Assembly (NCBI RefSeq): GCF_020531845.1
Contig: NZ_JAJAVF010000002.1
Span: 965,543 to 1,029,542, forward strand
Length of the DNA: 64,000 nucleotides
Source of the DNA: Methylobacillus methanolivorans
GTDB lineage: Bacteria; Pseudomonadota; Gammaproteobacteria; Burkholderiales; Methylophilaceae
Direction of reading: 5' to 3'
The notes below the pieces were generated by a model. It had not been told where the DNA came from and did no database searches. It saw only the letters and a program-made list of their open reading frames with translations. Position numbers and translations under genes: made by a program. Numbering within the stretch: position 1 is the first letter of the stretch; the number at the start of each line of letters is the position of its first letter. Below are positions 57,532 to 64,000 of this stretch, piece after piece.

Positions 57532-58120
57532 ATTGATCCTGTGGAGCATCACTCATGAGCAGCAGAAAATGCTCAAATGCCTGCCTTGCGGCTTGCTCAG
57601 CACTCACGATGTCTTGCTCCGAGTTCACCACGGTCGCAATATCCTGCCTGAATTGCTTGCAGCGTAAAGCACTGCCCTGGCTGCGTTCACGAAAGAACTT
57701 CATCGGGCAACGTATTGAGCGGAGCTCGGCAAAACGCTTAAACAACTCACTGGCTCCCAAATAGGAGCCTTCAATGACATATTGCACACCCCAAGCGGCA
57801 GCATGGTCAGGTGTGAGGGAAAATGATAGATAAGAGTGCGGTAACGCCATGCCTGCGACCTGCATATCCTCTGCCAGCCAAGTCAGCGACTGTTGGTTCT
57901 GGTCAAGGTAATCTTGTGGCAAGTGTGCTTGGTGGATCAGTGTCTCCTGAATGGCAACCAGCCATTGATAAAACAGATGGATATGTTGAAGGTAATCGCA
58001 CTCCTTGGCCAAAGGGTTCGCCAGCGGTAACTGCTGGTCTAGCTGGGCATGCAGGAAGCCCGTCGCTTGCTTTAAGCGCGATAAAACGTCTGGAGCCAGT
58101 TGATTATTATTGTGCGTCAT
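57506..58120 (-). CDS. bphO: Bacterial heme oxygenase
   Basis: Cleaves heme to biliverdin, which is the chromophore of the adjacent phytochrome. The 204-residue protein has the proximal heme ligand H24 in ATGFLHAQLD and the glycine-containing distal-helix motif YVIEGSYLGA. The ATG at 58118-58120 lies behind GAGGCAGGG and downstream of a TATAAT, which excludes the longer frames starting at 58150 or 58183. It is the first gene of the operon bphO-bphP-receiver-phosphotransferase. Confidence 0.92.
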   Translation of the reverse strand: MTHNNNQLAPDVLSRLKQATGFLHAQLDQQLPLANPLAKECDYLQHIHLFYQWLVAIQETLIHQAHLPQDYLDQNQQSLTWLAEDMQVAGMALPHSYLSFSLTPDHAAAWGVQYVIEGSYLGASELFKRFAELRSIRCPMKFFRERSQGSALRCKQFRQDIATVVNSEQDIVSAEQAARQAFEHFLLLMSDAPQDQYESSQRYA

Positions 58121-58148
58121 CCTGCCCTGCCTCTGTTTGTTATCAAGC

Positions 58149-58175
58149 ATTATAGGAAACCCGCAGGCATGTCGA
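58149..58175 (-). promoter_or_regulatory. Promoter of the phytochrome operon
   Basis: On the minus strand TCGACA (58170-58175), a 15-bp spacer and a perfect TATAAT (58149-58154) precede bphO. The predicted start of transcription falls about 20-25 nt before the ATG. Confidence 0.5.
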
Positions 58176-58373
58176 TATGACATTTCACATAGGGATATAA
58201 CAAAGGCCTACCTTCAAGCACAGTCCTCATCAAATACTAGTGATGAGTATTACTATTTTTGCAATATTCTTCTTTATTCCTTACTTCAGGTCAAATCCCT
58301 CACGACAATTAAGCGATAGTCATATTCACAAACAAGGTAAAATGCTCGTTTTTGCTCATCGTTCACGGTAGAT

Positions 58374-59948
58374 ATGTCCAGTTTCACTTCAGAAATCCAG
58401 CGTCGGCGCACTTTTGCGATCATTTCCCACCCGGATGCGGGTAAAACCACGCTTACCGAGAAGCTGCTCTGGTTCGGCGGCGCCATTCAGGTCGCCGGTG
58501 AGGTACGTGGCCGCAAGGCCGCACGCCATGCCACCTCGGACTGGATGGAGCTGGAAAAGCAGCGCGGTATTTCCGTGACCTCTTCGGTCATGCAGTTTCC
58601 CTACCGCGAACACATGATCAACCTGCTCGACACCCCCGGTCACGATGACTTCTCGGAAGATACTTATCGCACACTCACCGCAGTGGACTCAGCCGTGATG
58701 GTGATCGACTCGGTCAACGGTGTAGAAGCCCAGACCATCAAGTTACTCAATGTCTGCCGCATGCGCGATACGCCCATCCTCACCTTCATCAACAAGCTGG
58801 ATCGCGAGTCACGCGCACCAATCGAGCTCCTGGATGAAATCGAATCCACGCTGGGCATGCAATGCGCGCCCATGACCTGGCCGATCGGCATGGGCAAGAG
58901 CTTCCGAGGCGTGTACCACCTATACAACGACACCATCAGCTTTTTCGACCCGCATGCTGAAAAGGGCACCGCAGAAATTATCCAAGGCCTGGACAACCGA
59001 CGCCTGGATGAACTCATCGGCTCGCAGGCTGAAGAACTACGCATTGATGTAGAGTTAGTGCGCGGTGCCTCCAATGCCTTCGACAAACAAGCTTATCTTG
59101 ATGGCAAGCAAACTCCCGTGTTCTTTGGCTCGGCCATCAACAACTTTGGTGTGCAATCGTTGCTGGACGCCGTCGTTGAACTCTCACCTGCGCCATTGTC
59201 ACGCAAGACCGCCAGCCGCGAGGTACCGCCTACCGAAGATAAATTCTCCGGCTTCGTGTTCAAGATCCAGGCCAATATGGACCCCAAGCACCGTGACCGT
59301 ATTGCCTTCCTGCGCATCTGCTCAGGTCGATTCGAGCGCGGCATGAAGATCAAGCAGGTTGCCAGTGGCAAAACTTTATCAGTAAACAACGCCATCACTT
59401 TCATGGCACAAGATAGAACCACCATGGACGAGGCCTATTCCGGCGATATTATCGGCATCCCCAACCATGGCACGGTGAAGTTAGGCGATACTTTCACTGA
59501 GGGTGAAAACCTCAAGTTCATCGGCATCCCCTCGTTCGCGCCGGAATATTTCCGCCGTGCACGCATCAAGAACCCGATGAAGATGAAACAATTGCAGATC
59601 GGCCTCAAGCAATTGGCTGAAGAAGGCGCTTCGCAGTTGTTCCGTCCCTTGTTGTCCAACGATCTCATCCTGGGCGCCATCGGCCTGTTGCAGTTCGACG
59701 TCGTTGCTCACCGCTTGGAACATGAATATAGCGTAGACGTCGCATTTGAAAGTTACGATTGCGCCACTGCGCGCTGGTTGCGCGGGTCAGATGCCGATCT
59801 CAAGGCAATTGCGGATAAGTATGGCTTCAACGTCGCCCTGGATGGTAACGAAGAGTATGTCTACCTCGCGCCCAATCGCGTCAACCTGCAAATGGCGCAA
59901 GAGCGCTATCCGGACATCGAGTTCCTCGAAACGCGCGAGATTTTCTAA
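58374..59948 (+). CDS. prfC: Peptide chain release factor 3
   Basis: GTPase that recycles RF1/RF2 after termination. G1 [14 protein letters not shown] (about 19-32), G3 DTPGHDDF, G4 NKLD, then EF-G-like domains II and III. Length 524 is normal. It is divergent from the phytochrome operon with a gap of about 250 nt in which I see only the two promoters. Confidence 0.97.
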   Translation: MSSFTSEIQRRRTFAIISHPDAGKTTLTEKLLWFGGAIQVAGEVRGRKAARHATSDWMELEKQRGISVTSSVMQFPYREHMINLLDTPGHDDFSEDTYRTLTAVDSAVMVIDSVNGVEAQTIKLLNVCRMRDTPILTFINKLDRESRAPIELLDEIESTLGMQCAPMTWPIGMGKSFRGVYHLYNDTISFFDPHAEKGTAEIIQGLDNRRLDELIGSQAEELRIDVELVRGASNAFDKQAYLDGKQTPVFFGSAINNFGVQSLLDAVVELSPAPLSRKTASREVPPTEDKFSGFVFKIQANMDPKHRDRIAFLRICSGRFERGMKIKQVASGKTLSVNNAITFMAQDRTTMDEAYSGDIIGIPNHGTVKLGDTFTEGENLKFIGIPSFAPEYFRRARIKNPMKMKQLQIGLKQLAEEGASQLFRPLLSNDLILGAIGLLQFDVVAHRLEHEYSVDVAFESYDCATARWLRGSDADLKAIADKYGFNVALDGNEEYVYLAPNRVNLQMAQERYPDIEFLETREIF

Positions 59949-59953
59949 GCAGA

Positions 59954-60349
59954 ATGAAACCGAGCAGCGTCACCTGCCCTTGTGATAGCGGAGCGCCTTA
60001 CGCAGCATGCTGTCAGCGCTGGCACTCTGGGCAGGCAGCGCCCGATGCCACAGCGCTCATGCGCGCTCGCTATGCAGCCTATGTGCTGGGATTGACGGAT
60101 TACCTCCTGCAAACCTGGCACGCTTCCACCCGCCCGGCTTCATTGCAGGATGACGCGAACGCGCCACCGCTGAAATGGCTGGGGCTCAAAGTCCTGCACG
60201 ATAAACAACTCGACAATAGCAATGCCAGTGTCGAGTTCATCGCCCACTACAAGGTAAATGGCAAGGCAGAAAAACTGCACGAGCACAGCCGCTTTGTCCG
60301 TGAACAAGGACAATGGTGGTATGTCGATGGCGACTTCCTCGAAGGCTGA
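59954..60349 (+). CDS. YchJ-type SEC-C motif protein
   Basis: A 131-residue protein of the UPF0225/YchJ family. The N-terminal zinc-binding SEC-C motif has CPCDSGAPYAACC, and an NTF2-like domain follows (about 30-128, ending WWYVDGDF). The role is unknown; related SEC-C proteins bind zinc and may interact with ribosomes or nucleic acids. It starts 5 nt after prfC, so it is probably co-transcribed with it. Confidence 0.88.
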   Translation: MKPSSVTCPCDSGAPYAACCQRWHSGQAAPDATALMRARYAAYVLGLTDYLLQTWHASTRPASLQDDANAPPLKWLGLKVLHDKQLDNSNASVEFIAHYKVNGKAEKLHEHSRFVREQGQWWYVDGDFLEG

Positions 60350-60352
60350 AAC

Positions 60353-61591
60353 ATGAACATTCTCTTCATTCATCAGAATTTTCCCGGGCAGTTCCGCCAT
60401 ATCACCCAATCCCTGATCGATGAAGGCAAGCATCAAGTATTGAGTCTATGCGAGGCCCATGCACCCGGCATGCAGGGCGTGCAGCGCATAGAATATACCC
60501 CCGCGCGCAACGGCACGCCTGGCGTACACCCCTATCTCGCCCCGGTAGAAGAGCATGTCATTAGAGGACAAAGTGTTGCCAGGGCGCTGCTGCACCTAAA
60601 GGAAAAAGGCTACCAGCCCGACATCATCGTCGCCCACATGGGCTGGGGCGAAGCGATTTACCTCAAGGACATCTACCCCGACGTACCGTTGGTCACATTC
60701 TTCGAGTTTTTTTACCAAACAACAGGCGCCGATGCCGGCTTCGACCCTGAATATCCGCTCACGCTGGATGATCTACTGCGCATCCGCACCAAGAACATCA
60801 CGAATCTGCTCTCGCTGCATGCCGCTGATATGGGCATCAGCCCCACCTCATGGCAGCGCAGTTTATATCCCGCTGAATATCAGGGGAAAATCCGCCTTAT
60901 CCATGAAGGCATTAATACCGAGGCTGCCCAGCCTGACTCCACAGCATGGGTACAACTAGGTTCCGGCCTGAAATTAACGCGCAAGGACGAAGTCATCACC
61001 TATGTGTCGCGCAATCTCGAGCCCTATCGCGGCTTTCATGTCTTCATGCGCGCATTGCCAGAAATCCTCAAGCGTAGGCCTAACTGCCATATCTTGATTG
61101 TGGGTGGGGACGAGGTAAGTTATGGCCGCAAGTTGCCACCAGGCGAAACCTACAGGGCCAGGCTGCTGCAAGAAGTACAAGGGCTGGATATGAACCGCGT
61201 ACATTTCCTCGGTAAACTGCCCTATCAGCAATATTTGCGGGTACTGCAAGTTTCCTCAGCACATATCTACCTCACCGTGCCCTTCGTGCTGTCTTGGTCC
61301 ATGCTGGAAGCCATGTCAGCAGGCTGCCTGGTGATAGGCTCACGTACCGCGCCTGTGGAGGAAGTGATCGAGCATGGGAAAAATGGGCTGTTGGTAGATT
61401 TCTTTTGCGCCACGGAACTAGCAGATGCCATTGATCAGGTATATGCCTCGCCGAACCAATTGCAGGAGATACGCAATGCTGCGCGCCAGACGATTCTGGC
61501 ACACTATCCATTGGCACAAGGCATTCAGGCTTATCGGCAGCTATTCAATACCCTGCTACCCACAGCAAGTGAAGACCTCACCCAGCCATAG
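60353..61591 (+). CDS. Glycosyltransferase family 4 protein
   Basis: A 412-residue GT-B glycosyltransferase. The N-terminal acceptor domain begins MNILFIHQNFPGQFRHITQS. The C-terminal nucleotide-sugar domain has SRNLEPYRGFHVFMRALP, IVGGDEVSYG and the donor-binding stretch SWSMLEAMSAGCLVIGSR followed by EEVIEHGKNG. Such enzymes make cell-surface or exported polysaccharides; donor and acceptor are unknown. It starts 3 nt after the SEC-C gene and overlaps the convergent sensor kinase gene by 14 nt. Confidence 0.9.
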   Translation: MNILFIHQNFPGQFRHITQSLIDEGKHQVLSLCEAHAPGMQGVQRIEYTPARNGTPGVHPYLAPVEEHVIRGQSVARALLHLKEKGYQPDIIVAHMGWGEAIYLKDIYPDVPLVTFFEFFYQTTGADAGFDPEYPLTLDDLLRIRTKNITNLLSLHAADMGISPTSWQRSLYPAEYQGKIRLIHEGINTEAAQPDSTAWVQLGSGLKLTRKDEVITYVSRNLEPYRGFHVFMRALPEILKRRPNCHILIVGGDEVSYGRKLPPGETYRARLLQEVQGLDMNRVHFLGKLPYQQYLRVLQVSSAHIYLTVPFVLSWSMLEAMSAGCLVIGSRTAPVEEVIEHGKNGLLVDFFCATELADAIDQVYASPNQLQEIRNAARQTILAHYPLAQGIQAYRQLFNTLLPTASEDLTQP

Positions 61592-62981
61592 GTAACGCAA
61601 CTTCGACCAGCAAGCCGCCGCCCTGACGGTTTTGCAGCGTGATCCTGCCGCCATGCAAATCCAGCACCTGCTTGGTAATTGCCAGCCCCAACCCATGCCC
61701 GGTCACGCTGCCAGCACTATCGGCGCGATAAAAAGGCTGGAAGATATGAGTCAGTTCTGATTCAGGAATGCCCGTACCACGATCTAAAATCTGCACCACC
61801 AGCCAATTGTCCCGGCGTTGGGTTTCCAGGGTTACCTCACCATAGTCAGGACTGTATTTAATGGCATTGCGCAGCACGTTCTCCAATGCCCGGTACAAGA
61901 TATCAGGCTGTGCCTCTATTTCTGCATCCGCCCCAATACGGCTCTGAATAGTCACATGCTTGGCCGAGGCCTCAAACCGCGCATCTTCTACCGCCACTTC
62001 CAGGAGCTCACTGATCATGATTTTCTCCTTCTTGACGGCCATCACACCCGATTCCAGTCGGGATAGCTCCAACACCTCGCCTAACAGCTTATCCATGCGC
62101 ATGGACTCAACCTCAATGCGATCCAGGCTATCTGCGCGTCGTTCGGGGCTTTGCTTAGCCAGGCCTATGCCCATTTGTAGCCGTGCCAATGGTGAGCGCA
62201 TTTCATGTGACACATAATGCAGCAGGCGCTTTTGGCCTTGCATCAACAAGTACAACTGGCTCGTCATCCGGTCAAAACTGCGGCCTAGATCAGCCAGCTC
62301 ATCGCGGCGCTTACCCATGGCGGGGCTCACCTTATCTTCAAGATTACCGCCCGCCACGCGGGCAAATGCCTTGCGCAACTCCTTGATCGGCTTTGAGACA
62401 TACCAAGCCAGCAAGGCCGCAAATACCAGGCTGGCAATCAGGCCAGCCCACACAGGTGTCCAGGGAAAAATCGGCCCCACCGGCCTGGGTGGAGGTGGCC
62501 CCATGCCATTAGGCTCGCCTGGAAGACGCCTTCCCTCCATCGCTTGCGGACCAGGCATCGGCCCACCAAACCCTGGACCGACGGAGCGACGCTCTAGCGT
62601 GAAAAGCCTGATTGCCTGACCATCACTGCCATGCACTGTCAGCACGCCGCGCCCTGCATGCAGGATATCTTCCATGTCATCCGGGAGGGAGCGCGCCAAC
62701 ACCTCCTGCCCATTTTCCTTGACCGCATACACCTGGGGCATATGCTTATCAGACCACTGATGCAGCAACGCCGATAAAGCAGGCTCGCCACCATGCTGCA
62801 ATGCACTATGCGCCGCTTCCAGCAAGGCCATTTCCATTGGGCCGCTGCGCAACTGCTCATTAGCATGTCGTTCATTGGCTTGCTGTTGCGCAGAAACCCA
62901 GAAAAACAGACTGACACCAATAATGGAAGTCATCTGCGCAAAGAAAAAGAAGAAAAAGAACTTCCAGAACAAACGCCCCAT
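61578..62981 (-). CDS. CpxA-like sensor histidine kinase
   Basis: A 467-residue membrane kinase: TM1 (about 8-30), a periplasmic domain (31-175) containing a Pro/Gly-rich segment (about 135-172), TM2 (176-195), HAMP (196-248), and HisKA with H259 in HYVSHEMRSPLARLQ. It ends with an HATPase domain (GHGLGLAITKQVLDLHGG). The first membrane helix contains seven consecutive Phe. The H-box resembles CpxA (envelope stress). The ATG at 62979-62981 starts 2 nt after the regulator stop; the 17-codon extension upstream overlaps the regulator and is rejected. Confidence 0.9.
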   Translation of the reverse strand: MGRLFWKFFFFFFFAQMTSIIGVSLFFWVSAQQQANERHANEQLRSGPMEMALLEAAHSALQHGGEPALSALLHQWSDKHMPQVYAVKENGQEVLARSLPDDMEDILHAGRGVLTVHGSDGQAIRLFTLERRSVGPGFGGPMPGPQAMEGRRLPGEPNGMGPPPPRPVGPIFPWTPVWAGLIASLVFAALLAWYVSKPIKELRKAFARVAGGNLEDKVSPAMGKRRDELADLGRSFDRMTSQLYLLMQGQKRLLHYVSHEMRSPLARLQMGIGLAKQSPERRADSLDRIEVESMRMDKLLGEVLELSRLESGVMAVKKEKIMISELLEVAVEDARFEASAKHVTIQSRIGADAEIEAQPDILYRALENVLRNAIKYSPDYGEVTLETQRRDNWLVVQILDRGTGIPESELTHIFQPFYRADSAGSVTGHGLGLAITKQVLDLHGGRITLQNRQGGGLLVEVALPMAG

Positions 62982-62983
62982 GG

Positions 62984-63667
62984 CTACTCTTTGATCAATT
63001 GGTAACCCATACGATACACGGTCTGGATACATTGACGACCATCAGCGAGCGTACCCAGCTTCTGACGTATGCTGCTCAGGTGAACGTCTATCGTGCGGTC
63101 AAAGCGTGACAATGGTCGCCCCAAACCCAGCGTAGAAAGATCGCTCTTGCTGACGACACGACCTGCCTGCCTGACCAGTACTTCCAGCAAATTGAACTCG
63201 GTGCTCGTGAGGTTAACAGGCTGCCCCTCCCACTCCACCAGACGTCGCTCCGGCCATAACGCAAGCGGGCCGACATTGATCTCGGCCTGCGTCTGCTCAG
63301 TGACTGGTACGATGCGTCGCAAGATAGCCCGAATGCGGGCGATCAGCTCGCGTGGGGTACATGGTTTAGGCACATAGTCATCCGCACCTAACTCAAGCCC
63401 AACAATACGATGTTCATCGTCACCTTTTGCGGTCAACATCAAGACCGGGACATTGCTGGAAGCTCGGATGCGTCGCAATACCTCTATGCCGTTGAGTTTA
63501 GGCATCATGACATCCAACACAATCAAGGACGGCGATAATGTTTCTGCATAGATGATGCCGGTTTCGCCGTCATGGGCACACTCCACGTCAAACCCTTCTT
63601 GCATCAGGTATTCCCTGATCAGGTTAACCAACTCCACATCATCATCAATCAAAAGTACTTTTGTCAT
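62984..63667 (-). CDS. OmpR/CpxR-like response regulator
   Basis: A 227-residue regulator with receiver domain D52 (VLDVMMPKLNG) and a C-terminal OmpR-type winged helix (about 130-225; LTSTEFNLLEVLVRQAGRVV). It pairs with the CpxA-like kinase just downstream. The ATG at 63665-63667 (MTKVLLIDDDVELVNLI) fits the family. Upstream lies an array of CpxR-like half sites shared with the divergent secreted-protein gene, suggesting autoregulation. Confidence 0.92.
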   Translation of the reverse strand: MTKVLLIDDDVELVNLIREYLMQEGFDVECAHDGETGIIYAETLSPSLIVLDVMMPKLNGIEVLRRIRASSNVPVLMLTAKGDDEHRIVGLELGADDYVPKPCTPRELIARIRAILRRIVPVTEQTQAEINVGPLALWPERRLVEWEGQPVNLTSTEFNLLEVLVRQAGRVVSKSDLSTLGLGRPLSRFDRTIDVHLSSIRQKLGTLADGRQCIQTVYRMGYQLIKE

Positions 63668-63742
63668 AAGAATTCTGAACACTGTTTATGCAGCCATATC
63701 ATAACCATTCACCCCTCAACACGACATGCCCCAGATGGCAAA

Positions 63743-63778
63743 TTTACCTATCTTTACCCGCAGTTAACGGCAATTAAC
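63743..63778. promoter_or_regulatory. Array of four CpxR-like half sites
   Basis: TTTAC at 63743-63747 and 63753-63757 (5-bp spacer) is the complement of the CpxR consensus GTAAA-N5-GTAAA. It is followed by TTAAC at 63764-63768 and 63774-63778, again with a 5-bp spacer. The four half sites start 10, 11 and 10 bp apart, on one face of the helix. They lie between the regulator gene and the divergent secreted-protein gene. Confidence 0.6.
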
Positions 63779-63845
63779 ACCAGCCAGCAGCAAAATTTCC
63801 GCTCACATGTTTCGTCATTATTGTGCCTGAGAGAAAGGAAAGAAC

Positions 63846-64000
63846 ATGAACACCCACCACACCCTAGTCCGTATCCTGATCACCAGTGTATTAACGCTAT
63901 CTAGCACCTGGGTAAACGCAGAGCCCCCACATCCAGAGGACGCACCACCGAAAGCAGGCCCAGGACTTGTGCAGGAAACCCCTGGATTTGGCTTGCCGCC
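63846..64000 (+). CDS. Secreted Pro-rich protein, N-terminal part (cut by window edge)
   Basis: The first 51 residues are visible. Signal peptide MNTHHTLVRILITSVLTLSS (cleaved near VNA/EPP) is followed by a Pro-rich segment PPHPEDAPPKAGPG. A strong ribosome site (GAAAGGAAAG) precedes the ATG. The divergent position next to a CpxAR-like pair and the half-site array suggest a CpxP/Spy-like periplasmic protein. The visible part is too short to prove it. Confidence 0.6.
   Translation, partial: MNTHHTLVRILITSVLTLSSTWVNAEPPHPEDAPPKAGPGLVQETPGFGLP

Noticed and set aside
62941..62975. Phase-variable homopolymer in the sensor kinase (run of Phe codons)
   Set aside because: The DNA is interrupted (A-runs of at most five broken by G), so slippage-prone tracts are absent.

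Overview
The window is ordinary chromosome, dense with genes, from a Gram-negative betaproteobacterium with roughly 50-55% GC by eye. The most likely home is Methylophilaceae (Methylobacillus/Methylovorus-like). That is an inference from the gene order trpF-trpB-trpA-accD-folC-SPOR-cvpA-purF-metZ, the leuC-ecn-leuD-leuB-asd-fimV-truA order, and a XoxF-type PQQ dehydrogenase. I see no insertion sequence, prophage, integrase, CRISPR array, tRNA or rRNA gene.

The left third (1-24.6 kb) is almost entirely biosynthetic and on the minus strand. It starts inside gyrA, followed by a plus-strand 2-Cys peroxiredoxin and a pair of small minus-strand proteins. Then come methionine (metZ), purine (purF), envelope (cvpA, a SPOR protein), folate (folC), fatty acid (accD), tryptophan (trpA, trpB, trpF), tRNA modification (truA), polar landmark/pilus (fimV), aspartate family (asd), leucine (leuB, leuD, leuC, with a small entericidin lipoprotein inside), yajQ, ppnP and arginine (argG, argF, argD).

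The middle (24.7-45.4 kb) is more individual. It holds a Rieske oxygenase next to an EamA exporter, an unknown lipoprotein, and a NarX/NarL-like two-component pair. A small membrane peptide with a DUF2238 protein follows, then an orphan XoxF-like quinoprotein with the lanthanide-type Asp. Next are a PEP-CTERM protein behind a strong promoter with a palindrome at its start point, a Na/Pi-cotransporter-like protein, a methyltransferase, a sorbosone-dehydrogenase-like lipoprotein, a stand-alone HD-GYP phosphodiesterase, glnE and acs.

The right third (45.4-64 kb) is regulatory and environmental. It holds a DUF442 protein, a phosphatase-mannitol-1-phosphate dehydrogenase fusion (probable one-enzyme mannitol synthesis), and an iron-uptake set (FecI-type sigma, FecR, TonB receptor). 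A persulfide dioxygenase and a Crp/Fnr regulator come next. They are followed by a light-sensing operon: heme oxygenase, bacteriophytochrome kinase, single-domain receiver, and a histidine-phosphotransfer-like protein. The end has prfC, a SEC-C protein, a glycosyltransferase and a CpxA/CpxR-like pair diverging from a truncated secreted protein, with four phased CpxR-like half sites between them.

The best candidates for a little-described system are the bphO-bphP-receiver-phosphotransferase operon and the HAD-MtlD fusion. The CpxR-like site array and the palindromic promoter of the PEP-CTERM gene are the clearest regulatory signals.
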